Source: Brachyhypopomus gauderio
Taxonomy: Eukaryota; Chordata; Actinopteri; Gymnotiformes; Hypopomidae
Direction of reading: 5' to 3'
Length of the DNA stretch: 64,000 bases
Assembly (NCBI RefSeq): GCF_052324685.1
Contig: NC_135218.1
Coordinates: 12,738,858-12,802,857 of the forward strand
In this document: in pieces, positions 12,966 through 25,367 of the stretch
How positions within the stretch are numbered: the stretch's first letter is position 1
Layout: each line of letters starts with the position of its first letter
Program-made: the position numbers and the translations under genes
Notes under the pieces: generated by a model
The model's database searches: none
The model's input: the letters and a program-made list of their open reading frames with translations, nothing else
What the model was told of the DNA's origin: nothing

Positions 12966-15879
12966 GTGCCTGTTATTTTAGTGCTGTATTTAGTCTCCAC
13001 ACTAAATGTTGTATGGGGTGTTGTAGGAGCTTGTGTGGCCTGATAATGTGCTGTACCAAACCGTGGTTTTCATTAAATCACTGAGTGGAAAAGTTCCACA
13101 TATAAAGATTACACATGAGAGTAAGAAAGTGTGCCAATGCTGGGAGGCTGGCACATGTGGGTCAGTTGCATTAATAGTGCAGTGATAATGACGCCAACAG
13201 AACAGACATTAACTCTGCATAACACACAGCAGAGAAAAACAACTCCCCTTTAACACACACAGATGAAAGCTGCTATTTTTGCTATTGCAATATGTTTTTA
13301 TACATGGTTTTAATTTGAGTATGCATTTCAAGTATCAAGTATTTCAAGTCATCAGAATTGTTACACATGATTAGGCCAAAAATGTAGTGACCCTCCTTAA
13401 GCTCTTACACTTATCAGAATCTCATTATAACGTAATGTGATTTAATCATTTCAAAACATCTTATCTAGACTGTTATCCAGTACTGAAAATACTTAGTAGA
13501 TTTCTGTAATTTGATAAATTAATTGTTGAGTTTACCTGCAAAAAATTACAAACATAAATTACAATATGTTTCCTGCACTATGTGCTTGAACTTTAAAAAG
13601 AACAAAGTCCTTTGGAAGTGATGGATTAATAAATCCTCTGTGCATACCAGTGCATACCAAAGCTTCCATTTCAAAATTCTGTGTCTACTTCAAAAAACTC
13701 AAAAGCACATACATTACACTTTACATAATTAGCTGTAAACATATCCATGCTATCGTAGTTACTCATTAGCTTTGACTTCTGATTCCTTTTGTAACATTTA
13801 TTTTCATTGTGAACAATGTGGCTCTGGTTATCCACAATTTTTATGCTAACGACACACAAGTCAAAAATTAACATCTTGCTCGACCACTTGTCTAGTCTAG
13901 TCCTGTCAAACAAGCTAGAGCAGCAAAAAATGTCAAAATTGATCATCGATGGTTTGGACAAACAACTGCTTAACCGTCTTAAAGGTGGTTTGTAGATTAA
14001 AGGCTACAGCAACCCATTTGTTATGTTTAGCAGCACTGTGTGACAATTACGTAACAGATCTCAAGGCGCGTTTTACATTGGGCGATGACGGATGGACGCG
14101 TCCTGTTCGGGTAGGCGCACGTGGACGTGAACGACGCGTCACGTGCGTAATCCATTCGAAATTGAACGCTTCACAAAAAAAATTAATGACTGGATAGACA
14201 GATCGCGGTGGAATCAATTAACATTCTGCATGTCTTCAAAACACCTGGTGGAATGTGGAGGGATCACTTATTGCAGTATCAGTATTCCCTGAGCCATAAC
14301 TGTCAAATTATGACTCGGGTCAATGTAATGCCTGGATAAACGTTGCAGAGATGGTTGCGATCTGAAAAGATCAGACAGTGACGTATGGCCTAAGTGAAAA
14401 TCTCAGTGCATTTTGGATATAATCGCCATTTTGGATGTATTACCTGGGTCACGGCTGTCTGATGTTTATTTATGACCATTTTCTCTTAGAGAAACGGTAC
14501 GCTCGTGTTGTGCAAAAAGCAGCACAAATATGTAGCACAACTGAAACTGCAAAAACCACGGGACAAGTTTTAGGTCTTTCCTTGTCATGATACTTTGATA
14601 TGCAGCCAGTTAAGGAAACACATGTCATGCACACAGGTGCGGGTATTTAGGCTTTGGCTTAGAGTTTTTTCTTAAGTGTTGACAACTACTCATAGAGTTC
14701 AGCATGGTATTCGCGTTGTTTGCTTCTGATTTCCGGTGTTTGAATAAATAAGTTACTTGATACCTCGAGTTTACTTTACTGCCCACTGTAATTGGCAATA
14801 ATTTCCAAAACAGTGAGTCAGTGACGTCAAACGTGTCATACGTGACGGACAAGTACAGTTTCGATTGGATGAGGCAGGACTCGCGTGAAGGGGCTGAAGA
14901 AATGTACGCATAGTATCGCCTACGTCTTATAGGCCTAGTCATTAACGTATAATGTAAAATCAGATACATCTCGCATCATACTGCTGTAACGCGTCTTCAC
15001 TAATACCGGTCTAATAAACGCGCTAAAGTCTTCACAGTGACCCCAGGATATTCCCTTTTCAAGTGCTCGAGCACGTACATTCTACGTCCGAGGAACGTCA
15101 GTTTATGTTTGTCTTCCATTTAGTGTGTTTGTTCTTTTTGAAAAAAGTGCTCACAGACCTTTCATTGTTTTGAGATAACTGAAAAGTTGAGACGTCTTCC
15201 AAACTTGCTTTGACGGCACTTAAAGAGTAAACAAAAATGAACGACATAACAGGTCGTTCGTACATACGTATCAACTAATGTTTAAAGTGTAGACTGGGTT
15301 GTGACTTGCTTATGTAGGGTAACTGTTATGTTTGGTATTCATGGAAGCTTCAGAAAGCGAGGCTGGACAGAGACTCTGGAGATGTTCGTTCTCATAAATT
15401 AACATTTCAGGGATGTGCCTATTATGTAAATAAATTAATTAAGCTGAATAAGCCAGTTCATTAATATCTATTCTAAAAAAATTACACAATCTGCTTTGGT
15501 TTGCATATACAGTAGAGCTGGGTGCCTCTTTGGTTGCATGCTTACCAGCTGATAAGCTGACTTCATGGTCCATGCTTCATCCCAGTCCTCCTGTTTGTTC
15601 CTATTCAGTCTTAAGCTTCAGCCTTCAGAATGCAACAACATCCCGGTTTAGCAGTGTAGTAGTCGGGCAGCTTGTTCGTGTGTTAGTTTATTTTGTATTT
15701 GTACAATTCTTGGCCATCTGTAAAGTGCATTCTTTGTCAGTCACTGTGACTACGAAAATGTGTTGCAAAAAAAAAAAGACAAGATTTGGAGTGTAAGTTT
15801 GTTTGTCGGGACTTCTCTGTATTGGTTGTTAAGGTGTGCCTGCCATTAATGTGTTTCTGCTATTTGTTTGTCGTCTACA

Positions 15880-16060
15880 GCAGGGATGCCAAGCTCTGTC
15901 CCTAGAGATTTACCACCCTGCAGAGTTTAACTACAATTCTACTAACACACCTGATCCATTTAATTGAGGTCCTCATTAACAGCTGAGTTTTAGAGCCAGA
16001 TGTTTTGGAAATAAACTCTGCAGGGTGGAAGATCTCCTGGAGTGAGGTACCCTTGCACAG
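15880..16060. mobile_element. Palindromic MITE-like element
   Basis: The ends are long imperfect inverted repeats. A 17-base block, ccaccctgcagagttta, at 15913-15929 is repeated exactly in inverted form at 16012-16028, and the flanking outer 25-30 bases also pair imperfectly. The wording resembles a short palindromic non-autonomous DNA element that I recall as very common in otophysan fish genomes. It has no coding capacity. Superfamily assignment (hAT-like or other) is not possible by eye. Confidence 0.75.
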
Positions 16061-16690
16061 AGGTATCGTGGCATGGAGGAACTTTTAATCTACAGATATA
16101 CATCTTGGAATTGCATGAGGGCTTTGCTCATGTCAAAAACATCAATATTCTTTACTGGCGATTTGTAAAAGGGAAAAGGTAGCTGTCCCGCAGCTACTAA
16201 TTAAGTTGTCCAGTATTTGTGCAAATTTGTGCCATACATTTCTTTTCTAAGTTTCAAATGGTTTGTTTTGGTTAATGCTACATAGTGTGTTGACTTGAAG
16301 TCAAAACCAAAGTGTGTTAGGCCAGACAAACTCAAACCAAATTAATGTAATTCATTTTTACTGTTACTGTGTTCTGTCTTATTATGCTGTTTTGTGCTGT
16401 ACAAGAAATGTTTACACCTGTTTGATGGGATTACTGTTGACTGTTTTATTGTTCTCTATACAGCAGTGACACTGACAGGGTAGTAAACTGCTTTATGGGT
16501 ATTGAACTGATACAAGCTTATCAGGCGCAGTAATATTGCTACATTTGTTCCACGCATCAGTGTCACTTCTTGGTTGTGAATAGTCTGTCAGCCAAATGTC
16601 TGAAGAGGTGCAGGCCTGTGGCCTGACACTAACTGCTCTTGAAGGACTAGACTTGGATGACTAAAACATTGTGTAGCAAATGGACCGTAC
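16061..16690. other. Non-coding DNA with a short inverted repeat
   Basis: No gene seen. An 11-base perfect inverted repeat (agtgacactga at 16465-16475 against tcagtgtcact at 16557-16567) with an 81-base loop hints at another small element remnant. Confidence 0.4.
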
Positions 16691-16699
16691 ACTCACCTG

Positions 16700-17345
16700 T
16701 ATATTTACATTTACATTCTTCTTGACAAGTAGTATAAGCTCTTATCAGGAGCAACGGCCAAACCTGATCATATTTTAAGAGCTTAAGTTATGGATTGGGT
16801 TTTGACTAGTGCCATCAAGTAGGAGGTGGGCTGTCCATTTCTGACTTTGAAGGTAAGCATCATCATTAAATATATGAGCAGCCAGTGAAGGACACTGTAG
16901 TGTAGCATCATGGGATAAAATAGGTCTTCTGAAAACCAGTGAGCTGCAGTATTCAAACCTAGAGATGAGGAGACTGAACAAGCACCTCGGCTAACCCACT
17001 GGAGACAAAACCATATTCAATGTTGAATAGTCATGTTTATGACATGAGTTGGGGACGACAGCTGGTCCCTGTGATCCTTGTGATGACCAGTTGCCCGGGG
17101 GATGTGTAACAGCTCAGTCTTTCTGGGAGTCACTTTCAGATGATGGGCTGCTATGCATGGTGAAATACTGAGATGTCGCTCGAAATGTGTGTCAGAAGGT
17201 GGAGAGGAAATGATTAGTTGGGTATCATCAGCGTAGCAGTGATGGGGAAAATTCATGGGAGGTGATTACCATCACCAAGGTAGTGCAAAGAAAAGAGGAC
17301 CTTGTGGGAGCCTTGTGGGATACCAATAGAGAGGATGGGCATCCT
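16700..17345 (-). mobile_element. CR1/L2-type LINE fragment: reverse transcriptase remnant with 3' tail
   Basis: Read on the minus strand, the frame near 17256-17020 contains HHCYADDTQLIIS, the YADD catalytic box of a non-LTR reverse transcriptase (YADD at 17224-17235). It is preceded by a degraded GIPQGS-like stretch at about 17300-17335. Further downstream on the same strand, near 16980, LISRFEYCSSL resembles the thumb region of CR1/L2-type LINEs. The 3' end at about 16708-16760 is a degenerate copy of the teleost tail motif 'gataagagcgtctgctaaatg' followed by repeated taaatg units. The copy is 5'-truncated and its frame is broken in several places, as is usual for a dead LINE insertion. 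Clade assignment is approximate. Confidence 0.75.
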
Positions 17346-19963
17346 CTCCATGCTAAGGATTCACCTTCAAACTCTATGAGGTTAGTATTAGTAATAAAAT
17401 GATGAGTGAATGTATATAACTAACATACAGTTTGGAGAAGACTGCATATGCAAGCATGCCATATATCACTTTGTATGTTGGACAGGTATTTGTAGGTTCA
17501 TATGTTGAACCATGTCCCAGAAACATATTTCCCATGTGTCTTAGGTTAGTCCCTATTTGTGATGAAATGAGATAGATTTGTTATTGTTTCAAACCAGCAT
17601 ATGATCTAGATATCAATGTTTAATGTAAATAACTAGATAAGTGTACATAGAGTGTTTTACGGCCCGGTGATTCTGAGACAAGCACAACAGTGTGAGAAAA
17701 CGTTGTACCATAAACAAGAACAATAGTACCCCTCGTGTGTTTGTGTGTGTGTGCGCACGCATAGGTGTGCACATATGCATACGTGTGCTTTTGCATGTGG
17801 GTGTTTGCAGATCCTATCAGCCTTCTGTGTATGCTCAGTCTGTTTTGACACCTTTTTCCACTCGTGTCTGTAAAAAGTTAAGGTCATTGAATCTCTTTCT
17901 AAGATGTACACAAGTCTATGCCTTTCCCAGAAGCAAAAACATTGTGTGTGTCTGTGTGTGTGTCAGGAAGATAATGGTGGTGATGATAATGAGTCTTCAG
18001 GCTATACTTGGCCAGTTACAAAAATGCTTTATGGCCTGTTAGTGCAGTAAATTATTATGCCCTGGTCCCTTAAAGCTCAGTAAAGGTTTCATAGAATTCA
18101 TTACACAGTTAGAGCAGCCCATGTCAGCATTACTTGGTAAAAGCTTACTGGAAGCTTTTCAGGCACACACTTTAATTGCTGTGCAGTATGTGCCGGACAT
18201 TTTGTTCTAGGAATTCCAATGAGACAATATTATGTCTTCCTTAAAATTTAATGTGGATCACAAGCAAATTACATATTGCATGTAGTATCAATGTGACCAG
18301 AAAACATTAAATTAATGAGGCCAATTGTTAGTCATTTTGATAAGGTGTCAAACCTAAAACTGAAACAGAATGTCCTATGTTTAGAGGGAATTAAATGCCC
18401 TGGTGGGCAGCGGGTCACTATGGACTCACGTGTTTATATATATAATTTAAATCATTCAACACAAGTGATATTTTATAAGCAACAATATTTTGTCCACTCT
18501 GTAGAGTGTCCGAATGTAACCACTAGTTAAGAGTGCTGGATTGTGTTGCAGTGAGCATGTGCAAATCTCCATGTACCAACCCTCTCTCTCACACACCACA
18601 CTGCCCCTGCGGTGTGGTGACGACTGGCTCCACCAGACTAAGTGTGTGTTCACCCAAACATGTTGCTATAAGGAGAGATTGAGACAGGTGGCCACGGGTA
18701 ACGAGCCATTAGCCAATGCAGGAGAGATGCTGGAGAAAATAACAGGAGTAGTGTGTGCTGTCCTGCCTCTGCTCATGTATTGGGTCTCCCTGTATTTGTC
18801 TGTGTGCATACACGTGTTTTGTTTTAAAATGTCTTATCAGGCTTCCCGGTGACCATCGGGCAGCATCAAAAAGAGTAGACAGTGTAACTCTTTATCTCTC
18901 TTACACACACTGTAACTGTAACATACAAGAGGCCGTGGTTAGGGCAGGGTTCCCGTGTGAGGTGCGTTTATTAGGGCTATCCCACAATCACAATTGCTGG
19001 ATGACACAAGCTATGAGCACACAGGGTTACGAAACACAGGCAAATCACAGTCAGATAACAGAAAGCAACAGTGTCAAATAGCAGAGGAGATAGAGGGGAT
19101 TTCTAGGTATAACACAACCAGGAACTCAGAGGAACAAGAGTCCAGGAATAGTAATGCTTACAGAAAACTGAAAACAACAGAAAAGGTTTATAAAAAGGGA
19201 GTCCATGGATTGGAAGCAGGTGTGGGTGGTGTTGAGGTGGAGCCAGAGATTAAATCACCAAGCTGTCTTTATTTACTCAGTAGAGACCCCATGTGCGACT
19301 TAAACCCACTATATTCATAAATACATCATTGATGTTTTCTGACTGGACACCATTTAACAGCACAGTTCAGAGGTTCCGAGGTTTTGGTACTAATTATGCC
19401 ATATTAGGTTTCATTAGTTAAGAAGTACCATTTTATTTTCTTTTAGAAGCCCCACCTAATAGAAAAACTAGATATTCATGACCTTGTTGACCTGTGCCTC
19501 ATTCCATAACATGGATTCCATGGGACATTGAATGAGTATATAACTATGTAAATCAGCCAACATGATATTCTCTAATATTGGATCTAGAGTTCTCTAGAGC
19601 ACACACATCTACCTCTGTACACTGCTTTTCACACTGATTTATGCACACACTCTTGGACACTCTGGCTTATTTTAATTCTGTCCAAAGTATCAAGAAATGC
19701 AAAGTTACAGATTTTACATTTCACATCGCATTGACATGCATCCTGTGTTTTCAAATGTTGGAATAATACTCAGAAACAAATTACTTTTGATAATGATCAT
19801 TTGATAACCCAAGAAAATCTCAATTTAGTTTGAATCATACATTGTGTGTTTAGTCCAGTGTTTGTACCTCTCTTGCTCTTTATCCGTACTCATTGATCAC
19901 ATACACTTATCACATCATCACATATACAGAGATGGTAGGGATGAATTTGTGTGCATGTATGTA

Positions 19964-19996
<33 letters not shown>

Positions 19997-20500
19997 TTGA
20001 CAGGGAGTGTTGGTTTCGTTCATGTGTCACCTTGTTATCTTGTGTTGTTTTCCTGTTGCGTGAAGGGTGTGTGTGTTTTACATGACTACAAGCATCACAG
20101 CTCTAATGGTTTATTGTTGGGATGTAGTGGAGCGGGTAGGGTTTTTCACATTGTGTGTGTGAAAGAGAGAGAGAATATGTAAATATATTTAGTGTATTAG
20201 TATATCCCTATGGGAGTTACTGTGTGCCTTTATCTAATTAAGATCTCGCTAAAATGTTTTCATAAGATCTTACTTCCTCTCCCTTTCTCTCTCTCCTTTA
20301 GATTTCTGAAAATCTCTCGTTCTTTCTCTCCCTTTCTCTCTCTCTGATTAATAAGATGTTTAGGCATGGAAGAGAACAGCTGATAGCAGCTCTGTACTTT
20401 CTGTTTCCTTCCTCTTCTTTGTCTTTCTTCTCTCCCTCCTCCCCTTCTCACCCTTTGTTTGTTCAGTTCCCACTTCTTGCTTGCTTCCCACCCAACAACA
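17346..20500. other. Intergenic DNA upstream of ip6k2
   Basis: No supported gene. It contains short TG/GA compound microsatellites (around 17735-17760, 17945-17962 and 19965-19995). At about 18930-19260 there is a purine-rich, A-rich stretch with the texture of a degraded repeat, whose class I cannot name. Open frames of about 100 codons here lack domain signatures. Confidence 0.5.
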
Positions 20501-20733
20501 GCTGTGGTGTCCTGATTGGCTTAGCCCAGAGAAGGGGGTGGAGCAGAGTCACTTGTTGTGAAATTTTTCCTCCCTACCAGGAACAGACCTCTCAGTCTGA
20601 GCAGAGCCAACGACAGAGTGACATTACAGACTCTGTACTGGACAGTGAAGAATTAACCTGCCACACAAAAAGAGAAAAGAAGAAAGAAAAACATCACCAC
20701 CTCTTTAGCTCCTTTAACCAGAACAAACGGGAA

Positions 20734-20743
20734 TATATAAAAG
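20734..20743 (+). promoter_or_regulatory. ip6k2: Candidate TATA box of ip6k2
   Basis: TATATAAAAG lies about 138 bases before the ip6k2 start codon, in a gene-proximal segment that also carries an inverted CCAAT-like ATTGGC at about 20515. The spacing would allow a start site near 20765-20775 and a 5' UTR of roughly 110 bases within the first coding exon. No transcript evidence is available here. Confidence 0.45.
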
Positions 20744-20867
20744 GGCGTTTTCTTTTTTCACATACTGCCTTCTACAGTCCTTTGTGCGTGAGCTAGGAAC
20801 AGGAAGACAGCAACCCCAGGAGAAACGCAGCAAAGTAGAAAGAACAGTGTCAGCTGGAGGAAGACGG

Positions 20868-20918
20868 ATGTGTGCAGAGGATGAGTCCCGCTTTAGAAGC
20901 ACTGATGGAGGGGTGTAG
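20868..20918 (+). promoter_or_regulatory. Upstream ORF overlapping the ip6k2 start
   Basis: An ATG in another frame begins 13 bases before the ip6k2 ATG and runs 16 codons to a TAG inside the coding region. Its context is weak (C at -3), whereas the main ATG has A at -3, so leaky scanning would be expected. If it lies in the mRNA it could lower main-frame translation. Confidence 0.5.
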
Positions 20919-21163
20919 ATACCCAGGCAAAGGGCCGCTGAAGGGTGGAGTGATGCTTGAGCCGTTCGTCCATCAGGTCGGAGGCCATTCCTGTGTGCTA
21001 CGCTTCGGGGATCAGACCATCTGTAAGCCGCTAATCCCCCGTGAGCACCAGTTTTACAAGAGTCTTCCACCAGAGATCCGAAGGTTCACACCACAGTACA
21101 GAGGTGAGAGCACACATCTCCATCTCCTCACAAACAGGCATGTGCTGTTGTTCTGCGGTGCTC

Positions 21164-21204
<41 letters not shown>

Positions 21205-23293
21205 ATCTCTCTCTCCTCTAACTCTCTCTCTTTTTGTACCTTATCGAATCTGTATATATTGCATCAAATACAATATATTCCAGTGAACATATGATGTCAA
21301 TCATTTGAGCAACACACATACATACCGGCATAGATACACATGGAGGGTGCAGTGTACTATTCAAGGAGATTTGGCCTACAGAATCTGAACATTAGTGCTA
21401 ATGAGACATTTGAAGCCCACTCACTTGTGTCTTGACAACATGGAACATAATTTTTGTGACCCTTAATTACTGATATATATATTTCTAAGGAATCTATCAC
21501 ATACCCATATGCTGGCATCATTCCCAGGGTGCATGTGGTGAACAGAAGGTGTTGGCACTGTCTCTGAATCTGTAGCAGTGTATATGGTGGGGCTAAAAAA
21601 AGATATTAGATGGAATGAACTTGACCATCAGAAAAGAATGCAGTACACAGCGCCTCTCTCTGTCTTTCTCTCTGTGTCTCTCTGTCTCTCAGTCAAATAA
21701 CTACTCAGATAGACCATGTGCGCCTGGTAAACGGGTATAGTAAGCATACTGTCAAAACCGATACAAAAAGGCACACAGAGATACCTTTTCTGACTCAGCA
21801 GCAGAGAGTGCATGACTGTGCTCCGTGGTGCAACGAAGTGACATCACAGCTAGTGACGTCATCATTGTGACTGCAGTGAGCCGGAAGCCCCAGGGTCCTA
21901 CTGCCCGTCACAGATTTTTCTCGCACGCTCTCACACTGCCATGGATTTAGATGTGGTTCTGTTGTTCACTTTTGGGTTGTGTAATAGCCATGTGTGTTCC
22001 GCTTCATGCTAATAGTGCCTTTGAAAGACATTTCTGTTATACCCCTCAACCTCTATGTTAAGGTCCTCAACCTCTATGGTTAAGATGAAGCACACAGTGT
22101 AAATTATCCAATTGGCCATGATGTGTGTGCGTGCATGTGCTCGTGCATGTGCTCGTGCATGTGCGCGTGCATGTGTGTGCACATGTATGTGTGTGTGTGT
22201 GTCAAATTTCTGGTCTATATTCTACTATGACTCAGTGTACAAACTGTTCAATGTTCAAACTGTAAACATATTTAATTAAATGAATTACTTGTATATATTT
22301 TTAAATAATAATTGACATATAAAGGTTGTCTGCCTATGAACAGTATTTAATGTGGGAATAATTATGTATAAATATTGTGCCAATGAATGGGGGCTTTCCG
22401 GTTGTTTGCACCACAGTTTTTGCATAAGTACATAACAACCTAATCTTCAATGTGCTCATGTTAAATTTCACTTCTCTCTCTCTATAGGGGTGGTGTCAGT
22501 CAGTTTTGAAGAGGACGAGGAAGAGAACCTATGTTTAATAGCATACCCTCTACACGGTGATTCATCTGACCTGGAGAACAAGGAACCCTTGGCTGATGGA
22601 GAACCCAAGAACAAGATTCTGAAATGGGGGAAGAAGAAGCCGTCTGGTCTTCTGGAAAACGAGCGGGCGCGACAGAGCCGTAAAGAGGAGAAGAGCAAAA
22701 GGTAAGATGGAAACATTTCTCCACAAGCACACACACAAATGCTCTGTCTCTCCAACAAATAGGCCCAATGACCTTCTGACACATTACTGCTAGTATTGGT
22801 GTATATTGCTATCAAGAAAGATATATCAGTATAGTGTATATCTCATACCATGTCACTACATGTGTTGAGCCTCCTCTCTCGCTCATTCTGTAATCCTGTC
22901 GTTGTGCCTGAGCAGTAATCGTGAGGACACGGCGGAGGTGTTGTACTACAGCCTGGAGAAAGGGAACGTGGTACCCCAGATCAAACACAACCCCTGGAGT
23001 CTACAGTGCCACCAACAGCATCTCCAAAGGATGAAGGAGAACTCCAAACACAGAAACCAGCACAGTATCCTTTAGAGCTGAGAAACATGCATACACCCAC
23101 ATGCACGCCCACACGCACACATGCGCACGCACGCACGCACACGCACGCACGCACACGCACGCACGCACTCTAACATAGATCTTTGGAGAGTTTACATTAT
23201 GGCAGCCAAATTCAGGATCACTGGAACATCCAGAGCTCCCGGCCGTGCACACTGTAAACTCATGCTAGGTTTAGACAAACCATCTAGCTATTA

Positions 23294-23364
<71 letters not shown>

Positions 23365-24289
23365 ATGACAGTAACAGCAGCCTTTCCTCAAAGTCACATC
23401 CACTTGTTTATAGTGGAGGCTCAACGCCTTTTCGCTTCCCTCTGCTGTGTTTTTTCTTTGACCCACGACCCTTTCCAGAGTTTATTCTGTTGGAAAACCT
23501 CACGTGGCGATATCGGGTTCCGTGTGTTCTGGATCTGAAGATGGGAACCCGGCAGCATGGGGATGACGCCTCTGAAGAAAAGAAAGCCAATCAGATCCGT
23601 AAATGCCAGCAGAGCACATCCTCTACGATAGGAGTTCGCCTCTGTGGGATGCAGGTAACACTATATCTGGTGTCATGTTTTACTAAGTAGTAGGCTGCAT
23701 TACTGTGATCAAGAAATATTAATGCTGAAACCTCTTCCTCTACCGGTAGGTGTATCACAGTGTGACGGGGCAGCTGATTTTCATGAATAAGTACCACGGG
23801 CGTAAGCTGAGTCTTGCTGGCTTTAAGGAAGCTCTGTGTCAGTTCTTCAGTGATGGCCGGGTTCTGCGCAGAGAGATTCTCTCTGCCGTCCTCCAGAGGC
23901 TGAAAGAAATGCGTGCGGTTCTGGAGGCCTGCGAGAGCTATCGCTTTTTCTCCTCGTCTCTTCTCGTCATTTACGACGGAGCGCTTCTGCCGGCCCCTAG
24001 ACCCCGCCCCTCTCGGGGAGGAGAGGAAGAGGACGAGGAGGATGACGAAGATGATGATGATGAGGAAGAAGGAGCGTATGGTGGGCGTTCCCAAAGCAGA
24101 GACAGTTCCAGCGGCTCGGGTTCAGGGTCACCACTGGTGGACGTAAAGATGATCGATTTTGCTCACACGACGTGCCGTGATTATGGAGAGGACACTGTGG
24201 TTCACGAAGGTGGAGACAGCGGCTACATCTTTGGCCTTCAGAATCTTATTAGCATTCTGTCCCAGCTTGAGGAGCACAGTAACGATTAA
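20881..24289 (+). CDS. ip6k2: Inositol hexakisphosphate kinase 2 (5 coding exons)
   Basis: The enzyme phosphorylates InsP6 to the pyrophosphate 5-InsP7 using ATP. Coding exons are 20881-21103, 22488-22701, 22916-23064, 23479-23654 and 23750-24289; phases join without a stop to give 433 residues, close to the human protein (about 426). The N-terminus MSPA followed by [17 protein letters not shown] matches IP6K2. The inositol-phosphate kinase signature [16 protein letters not shown] starts at residue 210 (PxxxDxKxG), SSLLVIYDG lies near 322-330, and the metal/ATP motif MIDFAHTT lies near 388-395. An acidic run (about 346-361) and a Ser/Gly linker fill the variable loop before the IDF motif. The start at 20881 is chosen from family agreement and its purine at -3. 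Intron 1 holds a (CT)n tract and intron 3 two CA-type microsatellites. IP6K1 or IP6K3 is less likely because of the MSPA start. Confidence 0.93.
21161..21230 (+). repeat. (CT)n microsatellite in ip6k2 intron 1
   Basis: A CT-rich tract just downstream of the first coding exon, about 60 bases past the splice donor. Confidence 0.95.
22122..22202 (+). repeat. Compound TG/GTGCATGTGCTC repeat in ip6k2 intron 1
   Basis: Tandem gtgcatgtgctc-like 12-base units lie between short TG runs, ending in (TG)n. Confidence 0.85.
23103..23168 (+). repeat. (CGCA)n-type microsatellite in ip6k2 intron 3
   Basis: Alternating cgcacg/cacg units begin about 40 bases after the exon 3 donor. The open frame through it is an artefact of the repeat. 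Confidence 0.9.
23294..23362 (+). repeat. (CA)n microsatellite in ip6k2 intron 3
   Basis: About 34 CA units in the intron preceding the exon that carries the kinase signature. Confidence 0.97.
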
Positions 24290-24793
24290 ACACACGCACA
24301 CTCTCACGTTGTGTTACTTCAGAAACAGCCATACCAGGCTTACAGTGGAAGCCCTGATAATGCTAACAGGGTTGATGTCCACATTGGGGTCACCCTGCAG
24401 AGCTTTTGCCACGCCCCAAAGAGGAGTGGCCACAGGGTGCGGAGAATCAGGGGCTCTCAGGAGCTGAAGGGACTGAACTCCTCGCACTTTAGTTTGTTCT
24501 GTGATATCTCACTATGGTGACAGAGAGTGGTCCCTCTCTCCTGCAGTCGTCCCTCTCTTTCTGAAGGAGGAGAGATGGAGGGAGCCCCATGTTTGGAATT
24601 GTTCTCCTTCTGTGAACGAGAGAGAAAGGAGCAGTTTTCAGAATTATGTGCGAGAAAGAGACAAATCTGGAAGAAAAAAATTGTTCAGTTCGCACTACAA
24701 ACATATTTTGATGGGAAATTTATTTGTAGCAGTTGTTAAAGACATTTTCTTCTTTTTTGAAGGGGTAGCACAAATGTAACTACGGAGATACTT

Positions 24794-25198
24794 AATAAAC
24801 AATAAGGGAATATTAAGGTGCTTTACAAATACTTACAAGACCAAGAAACAAAAAGACATAGGGAAGAGACTTTTACAAACATCATGAAGGGAATGAGAGA
24901 GTCTTGTATGACAAGCAATCGCATGGACACCATTTTTGTGCTTGGCAAGGATAAAATTGGACATTTTGCAACTTTTTTGTTCTTTTTCTTCCTCCTCATT
25001 CCGTAGGTTATTAGGTACAATATAAGCAAAGGACTTTATTTATTAACTAGAATATTTCTGTTCTTCATAAAGTGAACCTAAAGGATTAAATGACATTCCA
25101 TTTCACAATGTACTGTTTTGACATGTTATTTATAAAAACCAATTCTAATGTTATGATTTTCACAGTTTTCTTTCTCTGTTCAACAGTATGAAAATAAA
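24794..25198 (+). terminator. ip6k2 polyadenylation signals
   Basis: Two AATAAA hexamers, at 24794-24799 and 25193-25198, follow the ip6k2 stop codon by about 0.5 and 0.9 kb. Either could end the mRNA; the second is followed by a T/G-rich segment. Confidence 0.6.
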
Positions 25199-25321
25199 TA
25201 AAGAGAATTCTGTTTTGTCTGTGGTAAAAAAAAATGGTAGTGTCTTCCATAAGTGTGTAAGTGTCTGTCCATGTGTGTGTATGCGTGTGTGCATGTGTGT
25301 GTCTGTGTGTGTGCAAAGCAA

Positions 25322-25364
25322 TTTGTAAGTCGCTCTGGATAAGAGCGTCTGCTAAATGCCGTAA

Positions 25365-25367
<3 letters not shown>
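25322..25367 (+). mobile_element. Teleost LINE/SINE 3' tail remnant
   Basis: The stretch aagtcgctctggataagagc followed by gtctgctaaatgccgtaaatg is the tail motif found at the 3' ends of many teleost LINEs and SINEs. A degenerate copy ends the LINE fragment at 16.7 kb. Only the tail survives here, and it runs directly into a (GT)n microsatellite. Confidence 0.75.

Larger units (their letters stand above)
1..15879. other. Gene-poor stretch, no supported coding gene
   Basis: I read both strands and found only short open frames without recognisable domains or convincing splice structure. Contents are A/T-rich unique-looking DNA, microsatellites (listed separately), a short duplicated segment near 5.05 and 6.29 kb, a 20-bp direct repeat near 7.7 and 8.0 kb, an A/T-rich minisatellite at 12.3 kb and a CpG-richer patch at about 14.0-15.1 kb. 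It could hold distal regulatory DNA for ip6k2 or for a gene outside the window; nothing in the sequence proves that. Confidence 0.6.

Noticed and set aside
13830-13960. Possible LINE reverse-transcriptase scrap reading NFYANDTQ on the + strand
   Set aside because: Similarity to the F/HYADDTQ box is only about eight residues, with no supporting motifs on either side.
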